A stretch of 64,000 nt of DNA from Curtobacterium citreum. GTDB taxonomy: Bacteria; Actinomycetota; Actinomycetes; Actinomycetales; Microbacteriaceae. Within the stretch, counting starts at the first letter, position 1. Each line of letters begins with the position of its first letter. The notes beneath the pieces were generated by a model. It was given only the letters and a program-made list of their open reading frames with translations, had not been told where the DNA came from and searched no databases. The DNA is taken from contig NZ_VFMQ01000001.1 in the NCBI RefSeq assembly GCF_006715175.1, positions 3,286,001-3,350,000 on the forward strand. Direction: 5' to 3'. Made by a program: the position numbers and the translations under genes. Shown piece by piece: positions 41,923 to 50,066 of the stretch.

Positions 41923-41994
41923 CGCAGAACGCAACGTGGGCGGCTCCTCGCAGCGGAATGTCGCTGCGGGAAACCGCCCACGTTGCGTCTTGCG
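41923..41994. repeat. Intergenic palindrome (family copy 2)
   Basis: An imperfect inverted repeat with arms of about 33 bases and a GAATGT loop. It contains CGCAGAACGCAACGTGGGCG and CTCGCAGCG, matching the palindromes at 1801-1862 and 61700-61773. It fills the gap between two convergent genes, so it may serve both as terminator. Confidence 0.85.
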
Positions 41995-42007
41995 AGCCGG
42001 GAGCGCC

Positions 42008-42847
42008 TCAGGAAGCGAGGAAGCGCAGGACTGCCTCGTTCCACTCGTCCGTGTGCGACGCGAGCACGCCGTGCGGGCCGCCCTCGATGACGTGCGTCTG
42101 CGCGTCCGGGATCGCCTCGGCGGTGCGCTTCCCAGAGGCCTCGAACGGCACGATCCCGTCCGAGTCGCCGTGGATGACGAGCGTCGGGACGTCGATCTTC
42201 GTCAGGTCGTCGCGGAAGTCGGTCGTCGCGAACGCAACGGTGCAGTCGAGCGTGCCCTTCGGCGACGCGAGCTCGGCGATCGCCAGGTCGTACGCGCGCT
42301 GGTCGGCGGAGACCACGGGCTCCCCGGACTCCCCCGGCGTGTAGAACATGTCGACGAACTGGTGCAGGAACGCCGGGCGGTCCCCGGTGATGCCGTTCGC
42401 GAACCAGTCTGCGAGGTCCTGGTCGACGGCCCCGTCCGGGTTGTCGTCCGACTTCCACAGGTACGGCGGCACGGCGCTCGCGAAGACGAGCTTCTTCACC
42501 TTCGACGTCCCGTAGGTCGAGACGTAGCGTGCCAGTTCGCCGCCGCCCATCGAGAAGCCGATGAGGGTGACGTCCGACAGGCCGAGCTCGGTGATGAGCT
42601 TGTCGAGGTCGGCCGCGAACGTGTCGTAGTCGTAGCCGCCCCACGGCTGCGACGACTGGCCGAAGCCACGGCGGTCGTAGGCGATGACGCGGTGGCCGGC
42701 CTCGACGAGTGCGGGGACCTGGCCCTCCCACGAGCGGCCGGAGAGCGGCCAGCCGTGGATGAGGACCACGGGGTCGCCCGTGCCGAGGTCGTCGTAGTGC
42801 AGGTCGATGTCGTGGCCGTTCTCGGCGCCGACGGTGATGAAGGGCAT
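42008..42847 (-). CDS. Alpha/beta hydrolase, non-heme chloroperoxidase/esterase type
   Basis: 279 residues with a strong AGGAGG ribosome site. Oxyanion region VVLIHGWPLSGRSW, nucleophile elbow GFSMGGGELARY (Ser), Asp in IHGDSDGIVPFEASG and His in EGGPHGVLASH complete the catalytic triad. The sequence is the cofactor-free perhydrolase/esterase type often named non-heme chloroperoxidase. Natural substrate unknown. No signal peptide. Standalone gene, convergent with the glycoside hydrolase. Confidence 0.92.
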   Translation of the reverse strand: MPFITVGAENGHDIDLHYDDLGTGDPVVLIHGWPLSGRSWEGQVPALVEAGHRVIAYDRRGFGQSSQPWGGYDYDTFAADLDKLITELGLSDVTLIGFSMGGGELARYVSTYGTSKVKKLVFASAVPPYLWKSDDNPDGAVDQDLADWFANGITGDRPAFLHQFVDMFYTPGESGEPVVSADQRAYDLAIAELASPKGTLDCTVAFATTDFRDDLTKIDVPTLVIHGDSDGIVPFEASGKRTAEAIPDAQTHVIEGGPHGVLASHTDEWNEAVLRFLAS

Positions 42848-42971
42848 GGTGCCTCCTGTCGTTGGTTTCCGTGGAACGTGCTCGATGCAACGCCCGCTCC
42901 GCTGACGGAACCTGACCGCGTGCGGTGACCGGACAGCGCACCGGCGCGCGCGGAGGTGGGAGGATCGGGCG

Positions 42972-44207
42972 GTGACCGACCTGGCGGAGCCGACCCGCGC
43001 CTCCCGGCCGGGTCTGCCGACCCGCGTCCGACGCGTGGTGACGGACGGACTGGAGGCGCGGCACAGCGGGTGGACGGCTCCCCTGCTCGTGTGGCTGGCC
43101 TCGCGCGTGGTCAGCACCGTCCTGCTGCTCGGCGTCTGGCTGATCGCCACCGCGCAGGGCTGGACGTTCGCGTCCCACCGCCGGGAGGGCACGTTCTGGT
43201 CGTTCCTCGGCTCCTGGGACGCGTCCTTCTACCGGACCATCGCGGAACGCGGCTACCCGGCCGTGCTCCCACTCGACCAGGACGGGCACGTGCTCCCGAA
43301 CGCCTGGGCGTTCCTGCCGGTGTTCCCGACGTTCGTACGCGCGGTGCAGCCGCTCGTCGGCGGGTCCTTCTGGGTGGCCGGGGTGCTCGTCGCGACGCTC
43401 GCGGGGGCCGGGGCGTGCGTGGTGCTCTACCGGCTCGTCGCGGCGGTCGCCGACGTCGGGCGCGCGCGGTGGGCGACCGCCCTGTTCGCGTTCGGGCCCA
43501 CCGGGTTCCTGCTCCAGGTGGCCTACGCGGAGAGCACCTTCCTGCTGCTGCTCTTCGGGGCGCTCCTCGCGCTCGTGCGGCGGCGGTACTGGGCCGTGCT
43601 GCCGCTCGGGCTGGTGGCGGCGTTCACGAAGCCGGGGGTCCTCGCGCTCGCGGTCGCGCTCGCGGTGCACCTGGTCGTGCGGTGGACACGCGAGCGTCGG
43701 GCGCTGCCGGCGCGGGACGCGGTGGCGATCGTCGTCGCGGGGCTCGGGATCGCGGCGGCCGGTCTGGCGTGGCCCGTGGTCGCCTCGGCGGTGACCGGAC
43801 GACCGGACGCGTACCTGGACACCGAGCTGTCGTGGTGGGTGGGGTTCGTCGGTCGGCAGCACTTCGCGCCCCTGACGCCGTGGTTCACGATGGCGGGGAC
43901 CTGGCTCGGGCCGGCCGGGATCGTCCTGGTGGTCGTCGTGCTCGCCGGGGCCGTCTGGTTCTGGACCCGGCGGGGCGTCCGTGCCCTGGGGGTCGACGTG
44001 GTGTCGTTCACGGCGGCGTACGCGCTGTACCTCGTCGCGGTGTTCCTGCCGCAGCAGAGCCTGCCGCGGCTGCTCATGCCGACGGCTCCGCTCTTCGGGG
44101 CGGACGCGTTCACGGCGACGCGGCGGCGGGCGGTGGGGTGGCTCGTGGTCGGGGTGTGCCTGCAGCCGGTGGCCGTGGTGCTGCTGTGGTTCCTCGGGTA
44201 CCCGTGA
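42972..44207 (+). CDS. Multi-spanning membrane glycosyltransferase, PIG-V-like
   Basis: 411 residues from a GTG start, with a GGGAGG site upstream. About eight to ten hydrophobic segments (for example LLVWLASRVVSTVLLLGVWL and VLVATLAGAGACVVLY). FLGSWDASFYRTIAERGYP carries the acidic motif after the first membrane span typical of polyprenyl-phosphate-sugar-dependent GT-C mannosyltransferases. NAWAFLPVFPTFVR and FAFGPTGFLLQVAYAESTF resemble the PIG-V family. It probably transfers mannose in the membrane to a lipid or protein acceptor. No neighbouring glycosylation genes help to specify. Confidence 0.8.
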   Translation: MTDLAEPTRASRPGLPTRVRRVVTDGLEARHSGWTAPLLVWLASRVVSTVLLLGVWLIATAQGWTFASHRREGTFWSFLGSWDASFYRTIAERGYPAVLPLDQDGHVLPNAWAFLPVFPTFVRAVQPLVGGSFWVAGVLVATLAGAGACVVLYRLVAAVADVGRARWATALFAFGPTGFLLQVAYAESTFLLLLFGALLALVRRRYWAVLPLGLVAAFTKPGVLALAVALAVHLVVRWTRERRALPARDAVAIVVAGLGIAAAGLAWPVVASAVTGRPDAYLDTELSWWVGFVGRQHFAPLTPWFTMAGTWLGPAGIVLVVVVLAGAVWFWTRRGVRALGVDVVSFTAAYALYLVAVFLPQQSLPRLLMPTAPLFGADAFTATRRRAVGWLVVGVCLQPVAVVLLWFLGYP

Positions 44208-44256
44208 GCCGCGGCGGCGCGGGGCAGCGCGGCGCGCGTGCGGGGCGGGCCGCGGC

Positions 44257-44335
44257 TTGTTCGGCGTGTCTGCGCACAACGGGAAGCACGCCGAACAACT
44301 GAGTTCCGTGGCGCGGCGTGCTTCCGGTTGTGCGG
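44257..44335. terminator. Overlapping alternative hairpins between convergent genes
   Basis: CACGCCGAACAA (44287-44298) pairs perfectly with TTGTTCGGCGTG at 44257-44268. The overlapping GCGCACAACGGGAAGCACGC arm (from 44272) instead pairs with 44314-44335. The two hairpins exclude each other. The site lies in the 176-bp gap between two convergent genes, so termination is the simplest role. Confidence 0.6.
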
Positions 44336-44383
44336 GCGCCCGCGGCGGCCCGGCGGCCCGCCCGAACGCGCGCGCGGCGGCGG

Positions 44384-45433
44384 CTACGCGTCGAACGTGT
44401 GGAACCAGGCGGTGCCGCCCGGGTGCTGCACGGTGATCATCTCGTCGAGGTCCCGGTAGGGCCCGTCCTGGTTGTGGCTCGCCGACTTGATGCGGACGGT
44501 GCCGTCCGGCTCGGTGAACACCTCGGACACGATCGTCACGTGGTCGGGTGACTGATTCGCGTTCCAGTCGTAGAAGACGATGTCCCCGACCTTGACCTTG
44601 CTGCGCTCGTCGAGGGGCCGACGGGTCAGACCGAACGTCGACGCGTTCGCGCTGAGCCACGGGTCCATCGACGGGCAGTAGGTCCACGTCGCACTGTGCT
44701 GCGCCCCGCCGTCCCGGTTGTACCAGTCGCTCCGCTGCTGCCATCCACGCGCGATCAGCGTCTGGCTGACGTAGTTCGCGCAGTCACCGCCGATCGGGTT
44801 CATGGTGCCGTACTCGGCGGTGTTGTAGTCCTCCCAGTGGGCCATCGCGTACTCGAGCTGCCGGTCCACGTCGGTCAGGGCCGCGTACGTCAGCGAGCTC
44901 GTCGCGACGGCGGTCGACGCGTCCGGCACCGGTGCGACGGTCGGGCTCGGCGTCGCGGTGGCGTCGTCCTGCGTCGCCCCCGCCTGACCGTCGTTCGCGG
45001 CGCTGCCGTTGCCGTCCGACGAGCGGTTCGCCGACGGCGAAGGCTCGATCGCGGTGGTGAAGAGTGCGACGTCCGCGGCTCCGGCGGTGTACATCGCCTG
45101 GTGCGGAACCGTGAAGGTCACCTTGGTCGCCGAGGCCTGCACGTCCCGCGCGGCGACCCCGCCGACCGTGACCCCCCGGACGGCACCGAGGCCGGTCCCC
45201 GCGATCGTGACCGTGACCCCGCCGGCGAGCGGCACCTGCGCCGGCTCGAGCGAGGAGGCCGCGGGTGTCGCCGTGCCGGCCGCGCTGCCGGACCCGCCGG
45301 ACGCACGGCCCGAGGCGGCCCCGGTGGGGTCCGATCCGCCGTCCCCACCACGGGAGCAGGCGGCCACGGCGAGGCCGATGCCGGCGACACCGGCGAGCGA
45401 GAGCAGCGAACGACGCGTGAACGAGGAAGACAT
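44384..45433 (-). CDS. Exported amidase-fold (CHAP/NlpC-like) lipoprotein with IPT/TIG domain
   Basis: 349 residues. The N-terminus has a twin-arginine type signal (SSSFTRRSLLSLAGVAGIG) ending in a lipobox-like AVAACS, so the mature protein is likely lipid-anchored outside the cell. A Gly/Ser/Ala linker leads to an IPT/TIG-like beta domain (residues about 60-130, VTVTIAGTGLGAVRGVTVGG). A second linker (about 130-175) precedes a putative Amidase_6 domain with GGDCANYVSQTLIARGW (catalytic Cys) and SPDHVTIVSEV (His). It probably cleaves or binds cell-wall peptides, by inference from the fold. It stands alone. Confidence 0.82.
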   Translation of the reverse strand: MSSSFTRRSLLSLAGVAGIGLAVAACSRGGDGGSDPTGAASGRASGGSGSAAGTATPAASSLEPAQVPLAGGVTVTIAGTGLGAVRGVTVGGVAARDVQASATKVTFTVPHQAMYTAGAADVALFTTAIEPSPSANRSSDGNGSAANDGQAGATQDDATATPSPTVAPVPDASTAVATSSLTYAALTDVDRQLEYAMAHWEDYNTAEYGTMNPIGGDCANYVSQTLIARGWQQRSDWYNRDGGAQHSATWTYCPSMDPWLSANASTFGLTRRPLDERSKVKVGDIVFYDWNANQSPDHVTIVSEVFTEPDGTVRIKSASHNQDGPYRDLDEMITVQHPGGTAWFHTFDA

Positions 45434-45506
45434 GACCTGTCCAGGGTAGGCGACGGTGCGGCAGGATCACCCGTAGCAACCCGACCAGCACCGGAAGGAT
45501 CAGACC

Positions 45507-45890
45507 ATGCCCGAGAGCCACGACTTCTTCGTCGCCGCCGACCCCGAGTCCACCCGAGCCCGCGTCCGCGACGCCCTCGTCCGCGAGGGGTACGCCGTCG
45601 TCGACGGTGAGCAGGGCGCCCTGCAGGCCACCCGTGGCAGCCTCGGCCTCACGCTGCTCATCGGCGGCCTCGCGAACGACCGCACGTTCCACACCCGACT
45701 CGACGTGCAGGTGATGGTCGCGCCCGACGGACGCACGGTCGCCCGCCTGCTCCGCGGTTCCGGCAAGTCCGCGCTGAAGGGCGGTGCGATCGGGATCTCC
45801 CGCGGCAACCGCGCGTTCGAGCAGGCTGCGAACGCGATCCACGCCGAGCTCACCCAGGCCGGGATCCTGACGGACAGCATCGCGAGCTGA
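45507..45890 (+). CDS. Small protein of unknown function
   Basis: 127 residues starting MPESHDFFVAADPES, with GAAGGATC upstream. Alternating beta and alpha segments (ALVREGYAVVDGEQGALQ, LTLLIGGL, FHTRLDVQVMVAPDG) suggest a compact alpha/beta fold. The C-terminal helix runs through NRAFEQAANAIHAELTQAG. No signal peptide or firm membrane segment. I do not recognise the family. It converges with tRNA-Ala across a shared hairpin. Confidence 0.75.
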   Translation: MPESHDFFVAADPESTRARVRDALVREGYAVVDGEQGALQATRGSLGLTLLIGGLANDRTFHTRLDVQVMVAPDGRTVARLLRGSGKSALKGGAIGISRGNRAFEQAANAIHAELTQAGILTDSIAS

Positions 45891-45917
45891 CCGAGCACCG
45901 GCAGCAGGCCGGAGAAG

Positions 45918-45947
45918 CAGAAGGCCACCCCGCGGGGTGGCCTTCTG
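45918..45947. terminator. Bidirectional hairpin terminator
   Basis: CAGAAGGCCACCCC (45918-45931) pairs perfectly with 45934-45947 around a GC centre. It lies 27 bases after the small plus-strand gene and 8 bases beyond the 3' end of the minus-strand tRNA, so it can end both. Confidence 0.85.
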
Positions 45948-45955
45948 ACTCGGAG

Positions 45956-46028
45956 TGGAGCTAAGGGGATTCGAACCCCTGACCTTCTCATTGCGAACGA
46001 GACGCGCTACCAACTGCGCCATAGCCCC
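45956..46028 (-). tRNA. tRNA-Ala (anticodon CGC)
   Basis: 73 bases on the minus strand: GGGGCTATGGCGCAGTTGG at the 5' end, and a T-arm with GGTTCGAATCCCC. The anticodon loop is TTCGCAA, so the anticodon is CGC and reads GCG. The acceptor stem has the G3:U70 wobble that defines alanine identity, and the discriminator is A. CCA is not encoded. All arms pair well. Confidence 0.96.
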
Positions 46029-46112
46029 GAGTGCTCGACCACACTAGCACCACGTCACGGACGATCCGAAATCGGTCCGACCCACTCGGGCGTGCCGCGC
46101 GGTCGACTCCGG

Positions 46113-47219
46113 TCAGACCGCGCGACGGCGACGCATGATCGCGTCGAGGTCGGCCTGCTGGAAGCCGTCCTCGTCGAGCACGCCCATGCCCGCCCAGCGG
46201 CTCGGCGGGGCCGGTTCCGCCACGGGCTCGGCGGTCGGGGCAGCGGCGGTCTCCTGCCCGCGCGGCTCCGGCGCGGGCGCCCGCAGTCCGAGCCGCTCGG
46301 CGAGCCGGCCCTGGTCGTGCGCGGAGAGCGAGGCGACCGCTTCCTCGACGTCCGGCCGCATCCGCGACACCCTGGCGAGCGAAGGGTCCGTCTCGGCGGC
46401 GCGGATCGCCGCGGCCTCGGCGTCCGCCTCGGCCTTCGCCGCGGCGACGCGCTCCCGCAGCCGTGCGGCGAGCTCCGCGGACGACTCCGGCGAGGGGGTC
46501 GGTGCGGCGGGGCGCTCGACGTAGAGCGGCTTCGGGACGGCAGCCGGCGGAGTCCAGGTGCGGTCGCGCGTGGGCTCCGTCTGCTGTTCCGTGGGCAGCG
46601 GCGGCGCCGGGTCCGTCCACGTGGTCGACGGCCGGGAGGCACGGCGCGCGTCGGCAGCGCCGGCTGCGGCACGCGCCTTCCGCGCCTGGGCGACCTGGTG
46701 CAGCTGGGCGAGCACGGCGGCGGACGCTCCGGCCGCGACGAGTCCGGCGACCGCCACGAGCCACGCGGACGGTGCGGCGACGAGGACGACGAGCGCGACG
46801 ACGAGGCCGATCGCGCCGAAGGTCGTCGCGCCGAGCCGGGACCGTCGCATCCGACGGGCGGTCAGTGCGGGGACGGCCGACACACGCTCGAGCTGGGGCT
46901 GCTGCTCGGCGAGTCGCCGGGTGATCTCACGCTGCCGAGCAGCCTCGTGGGCGCGGACGATCGCGGCGCGCTTCGCTTCCTCGGACCGCGCGACGCGCTG
47001 CGCCTCGGCGAGCGACCGGGCGTTCATCTCGACGCGGACCTCGTCCGGCAGCTCGGCGGTCTGGGCGAGGATGCGGAGGGTCTGCTGCAGCCGGATGGCG
47101 TTGCGCTCGGTGGCGAGGTACTGGCGTCGGGCGGCCCACGAGGGCATCAGGTAGACGACCCAGAGCACGGCCGCGATGAGCAGGACGATGCCGCCGCCCC
47201 AGGAGCCGATACCTGCCAT
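46113..47219 (-). CDS. SepX/GlpR-like membrane protein (predicted cell-division factor)
   Basis: 368 residues. One N-terminal membrane span (GIVLLIAAVLWVVYLMPSW) is followed by a charged helical cytosolic stretch (about 30-125), two more spans (GAIGLVVALVVLVAAPSAWL and LVAVAGLVAAGASAAVLAQL), and a long Pro/Ala/Glu-rich tail ending in DADLDAIMRRRRAV-like basic residues. Topology, length and linkage to rimJ and galU match SepX of Streptomyces and GlpR of Corynebacterium, which place the division machinery at the membrane. Assignment rests on layout and synteny rather than a named motif. The Glp (MoeA-like) partner is not in this cluster. Confidence 0.7.
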   Translation of the reverse strand: MAGIGSWGGGIVLLIAAVLWVVYLMPSWAARRQYLATERNAIRLQQTLRILAQTAELPDEVRVEMNARSLAEAQRVARSEEAKRAAIVRAHEAARQREITRRLAEQQPQLERVSAVPALTARRMRRSRLGATTFGAIGLVVALVVLVAAPSAWLVAVAGLVAAGASAAVLAQLHQVAQARKARAAAGAADARRASRPSTTWTDPAPPLPTEQQTEPTRDRTWTPPAAVPKPLYVERPAAPTPSPESSAELAARLRERVAAAKAEADAEAAAIRAAETDPSLARVSRMRPDVEEAVASLSAHDQGRLAERLGLRAPAPEPRGQETAAAPTAEPVAEPAPPSRWAGMGVLDEDGFQQADLDAIMRRRRAV

Positions 47220-47338
47220 GGGGCAACGGTAGGGGTGCGGGTTCCCCTGGCGGGTGATTGCCGGTCGCGTGTTGCGCGGGTCGCGACGGATCCGGTGGAG
47301 GCGGGGCGCGCCTCCCGGCCGTCACTGGATGCGCGCGG

Positions 47339-48001
47339 TCACTGGATGCGGGGACGGGTGTCGAGCGGCATGGCGGCCTCGTCGCGGGCCGCCAGCGGCA
47401 CGCTGCCGACGCCGGCCGGGACGCGACCCGCCACCCAGCGGTCGAGGACGCCCTCGCGGACCTCCTCCGCGACGAGGGCGAAGCAGAAGTGGTCGCGCCA
47501 GTCGCCGTTGATGTGGATGTAGCGGCGGCGGAGTCCCTCGTACCGGAAGCCGAGCTTCTCGACGACCCGCAGGCTGGGGGCGTTCTCCGGACGGATGCAG
47601 ATCTCGATGCGGTGGATGCCGACGACCCGGAAGCAGTGGTCGACGGCCATCGCGACGGCGATCGGGGTCACGTTGTGCCCGGCGGCGTCCTCGACGACCC
47701 AGTAGCCGATCGACGCGCTCGCGAGGGAGCCGTAGGAGATGCCGGACACGTTGAGCTGGCCGACGAAGCGACCGTCGAGCTCCATCGCGAACGGGAGCCC
47801 GAGCCCGGCGCGGGCGTTGGCCTGCAGCGCGCGGATGCTGCCGCGGACGTCCGTCGACACGTGGCCGGACGGGTTCGTGGCCTCCCACGTCCGGAGCCAG
47901 CTGCGGTTCGAGGCCAGGGCGACGTCGAGGTCGCGTGTGTCCCGGAGGCGGAGGGGCCGGATGGTGACCCGCCCGTGGGACAGGGTCGGGATCGTCGTCA
48001 T
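47339..48001 (-). CDS. rimJ: RimJ/RimL-type GNAT N-acetyltransferase
   Basis: 220 residues starting MTTIPTLSHGRVTIRPLR. A GGAGG site lies about 10 bases upstream. GNAT fold: beta-strand opening TIRPLRLRDTRDLD, IGYWVVEDAAGHNVTPIAVA as the acetyl-CoA motif, and HRIEICIRPENAPSLRVVEKLGF as the typical RimJ/L end. It probably acetylates protein N-termini such as ribosomal proteins. In actinobacteria it stands between glp/moeA and the SepX/GlpR gene. Here it follows galU directly, after a terminator hairpin. A short direct repeat of the stop-codon region follows. Confidence 0.9.
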   Translation of the reverse strand: MTTIPTLSHGRVTIRPLRLRDTRDLDVALASNRSWLRTWEATNPSGHVSTDVRGSIRALQANARAGLGLPFAMELDGRFVGQLNVSGISYGSLASASIGYWVVEDAAGHNVTPIAVAMAVDHCFRVVGIHRIEICIRPENAPSLRVVEKLGFRYEGLRRRYIHINGDWRDHFCFALVAEEVREGVLDRWVAGRVPAGVGSVPLAARDEAAMPLDTRPRIQ

Positions 48002-48045
48002 CGCTGTGGTTCCTCCGGTACCCGGTGGTCGGCCGGGTGGATGCA

Positions 48046-48080
48046 CGAACGGGCCCGGGGGTGACCCCCGGACCCGTTCG
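48046..48080 (-). terminator. Terminator hairpin after galU
   Basis: CGAACGGGCCCGGGGG pairs with CCCCCGGACCCGTTCG around a short TGA loop, with one mismatch. It begins 12 bases after the galU stop. It suggests galU and rimJ are at least partly separate transcripts. Confidence 0.75.
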
Positions 48081-48091
48081 CACGGGGTCGG

Positions 48092-48982
48092 CTATTCGCC
48101 CGCGTTGAACTCCTTGAGCCACGACTTGAGGTCGGGGCCGAGGTCATCGCGGTCCGAGGCGAGCTGCACGATCGCCTTGATGTAGTCGAGTTTGTCACCG
48201 GTGTCGTACCGACGTCCACGGAACACGACGCCGTACACGCCGCCGGTCCACTCCTCGGCGCCGGCCATCTTCATGAGGGCGTCGGTGAGCTGGATCTCGC
48301 CGCCCTTGCCCGGCTCCTGCTTCTCGAGGACGTCGAAGACCTCGGGGCGGATGACGTAGCGGCCGATGATGGCGAGGTTCGAGGGGGCTTCGCCCTGCGG
48401 GGGCTTCTCGACCAGGCCGGTGATCTTCACGACGTCGTCGGTGTCGGTCTCCTCGACCGTCGCGATGCCGTACATGTGGGTCTGCGAGGCCGGGACCTCG
48501 AGGAGCGCGACGATCGTCGCGTTCTTCTCGCCCTGGACCTCGATCATGCGCTTGAGGAGCGGGTCGCGGGCGTCGATGATGTCGTCACCGAGCAGGACCG
48601 CGAACGGCTCGCGCCCGACGTGCATCTTGGCCCGGAGCACCGCGTGGCCGAGGCCGAGCGGGTCGCCCTGGCGGACGTAGTGCATGTCGGCGAGGTCGGT
48701 CGACTGGTTGACCTTCTGGAGCTTCTCGTGGTCGCCCTTCTTCTTCAGGGTCTCCTCGAGCTCGGACACGTGGTCGAAGTGGTTCTCGAGCGCGTTCTTG
48801 TTGCGCCCGGTGATCATCAGGACGTCGGTGAGTCCGGCGCCGACGGCCTCTTCCACCACGTACTGGATCGCCGGCTTGTCGACGACCGGGAGCATCTCCT
48901 TCGGCATCGCCTTGGTCGCGGGGAGGAAGCGCGTGCCCAGGCCTGCGGCCGGGATCACCGCCTTCGAAATCTGGAAGCCCAT
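48092..48982 (-). CDS. galU: UTP--glucose-1-phosphate uridylyltransferase
   Basis: Makes UDP-glucose for glycans and cell-envelope sugars. 296 residues. The nucleotide loop and signature are AAGLGTRFLPATKAMPKEML, followed by VDKPAIQYVVEEAV, LGDDIIDARDP and GRRYDTGDKLDYIKA. The start MGFQISKAVIPAAG at 48982 was preferred over the long upstream frame, which is antisense to the cyclo-ligase gene. Divergent from the 5-formyl-THF cyclo-ligase gene, sharing a 115-bp promoter region. Confidence 0.96.
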   Translation of the reverse strand: MGFQISKAVIPAAGLGTRFLPATKAMPKEMLPVVDKPAIQYVVEEAVGAGLTDVLMITGRNKNALENHFDHVSELEETLKKKGDHEKLQKVNQSTDLADMHYVRQGDPLGLGHAVLRAKMHVGREPFAVLLGDDIIDARDPLLKRMIEVQGEKNATIVALLEVPASQTHMYGIATVEETDTDDVVKITGLVEKPPQGEAPSNLAIIGRYVIRPEVFDVLEKQEPGKGGEIQLTDALMKMAGAEEWTGGVYGVVFRGRRYDTGDKLDYIKAIVQLASDRDDLGPDLKSWLKEFNAGE

Positions 48983-49084
48983 GCCGTCGAACGTATCGGA
49001 TGACCCCTGCACGGGGCATGTCGTCACTGCTGGGGACACGGCTTCCCGCGTCGAGCGGCGGGAAGCCGCATCGAGCCCGCTCGC

Positions 49085-49097
49085 TAGACTCCTCGCC
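49085..49097 (+). promoter_or_regulatory. Candidate -10 box for a near-leaderless transcript
   Basis: TAGACT (49085-49090) stands only seven bases before the ATG of the cyclo-ligase gene, and no Shine-Dalgarno sequence is present. This spacing fits a leaderless mRNA, common in actinobacteria. No firm -35 was seen. Confidence 0.45.
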
Positions 49098-49682
49098 ATG
49101 ACCGCCGACCTCGGGAACGAGAAGCGAGCCCTGCGGGCCGAGCTCCGGCAGCGCCGGCGCACCCGGACCGCGACCGAACGGGACGGCGACAGCCTCGCCC
49201 TGACCGCGACCCTGCAGCGCTTCGTCGAGGAACGGCAGGTCCGCTCCCTCGCACTGTACCTGTCGGCGCCGGACGAGCCCGACGTGCGACCGTTCCTGAA
49301 CTGGGCGCACGAGCACGGCGTGCGGGTGCTCCTGCCGGTGACCCGCGAGGACGGCTTGCTCGACTGGGCCGTCGGCGACGGCGAGTCCGAGCGCGAGGGC
49401 CTGTCGGGCATGCCCGAGGTGGTCGGCGAGGTGCTCTCCCCACTCGCCCTCGGCGACGTCGACGCGATCCTGACCCCCGCGGCCGCCGTCGCGAGGGACG
49501 GCTGCCGGATGGGCTGGGGCCGCGGCTACTACGACAAGACGCTCGGGTCCATGGCGAACCGTCCGCCCGTCTATGCTGTGATCTTCGACGCGGAGTACCT
49601 CGACGAGGTCCCGCGCGAGGCCCACGACGAACCCGTCGACGGCATCATCACGCCGTCGCGCATCATCACCTTCCGGAGCTAG
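49098..49682 (+). CDS. 5-formyltetrahydrofolate cyclo-ligase
   Basis: ATP-dependent conversion of 5-formyl-THF to 5,10-methenyl-THF, returning folate to one-carbon metabolism. 194 residues. An N-terminal helical substrate region (NEKRALRAELRQRRR) leads to the ATP/metal motif CRMGWGRGYYDKTLG, with AVIFDAEYLDEVPREAHD near the end. The ATG at 49098 is used; longer upstream frames overlap galU. It overlaps nothing and is followed one base later by the FmdB-type gene, so the two are cotranscribed. Confidence 0.93.
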   Translation: MTADLGNEKRALRAELRQRRRTRTATERDGDSLALTATLQRFVEERQVRSLALYLSAPDEPDVRPFLNWAHEHGVRVLLPVTREDGLLDWAVGDGESEREGLSGMPEVVGEVLSPLALGDVDAILTPAAAVARDGCRMGWGRGYYDKTLGSMANRPPVYAVIFDAEYLDEVPREAHDEPVDGIITPSRIITFRS

Positions 49683-49683
49683 G

Positions 49684-50010
49684 GTGCCCACCTACTCGTA
49701 CCGCTGCACCGCGTGCGACAACGCCTTCGACGTCAAGCAGTCGTTCTCCGACGCCGCACTCACCGAGTGCCCGGTGTGCGGGGGCGTCCTGCGCAAGGTC
49801 TTCTCCCCCGTCGGCGTGACGTTCAACGGCGGCGGCTTCTACCGCACCGACTCGCGGTCGACGCCCTCGTCCGGTGGCCCGTCGTCGGGTGGCTCGTCGT
49901 CGGGTGGCTCGTCGTCCGGCGGCTCGTCGTCCGGTGACTCCTCGTCGAGCACGTCGAAGGCCGCACCGAAGAAGACCGAGTCGAAGCCGGCCGCGCCCAG
50001 CGCCTCCTGA
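49684..50010 (+). CDS. FmdB-family zinc-ribbon protein
   Basis: 108 residues from a GTG. Residues 1-55 form the zinc ribbon: PTYSYRCTACDNAFDVKQ and ECPVCGGVLRKVF supply two CxxC pairs, followed by VGVTFNGGGFYRTD. The rest is a Ser/Gly linker (SSGG repeats) and a Lys/Ala tail. The family is annotated as putative regulatory, but its true role is unknown. It lies directly after the cyclo-ligase and before mscL, a conserved actinobacterial trio. Confidence 0.92.
   Translation: MPTYSYRCTACDNAFDVKQSFSDAALTECPVCGGVLRKVFSPVGVTFNGGGFYRTDSRSTPSSGGPSSGGSSSGGSSSGGSSSGDSSSSTSKAAPKKTESKPAAPSAS
49868..49940. repeat. 15-bp tandem repeat in the FmdB gene
   Basis: About five units of the type TCGTCGGGTGGCTCG encode the SSGGS linker. 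Small differences (GGGT, CCGG) separate the units. The unit keeps reading frame. It is a low-complexity linker that can change length by slippage. Confidence 0.85.
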
Positions 50011-50066
50011 CGAGGACTCGTCCCCGTCGGTACGGTGGGGTCTCCTCGACACGGAAGGAGGCCCGC

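Noticed and set aside
38197..44744. Very long minus-strand frames opposite the glycoside hydrolase and membrane glycosyltransferase genes
   Set aside because: No motifs, shadow-like composition and full overlap with convincing plus-strand genes.
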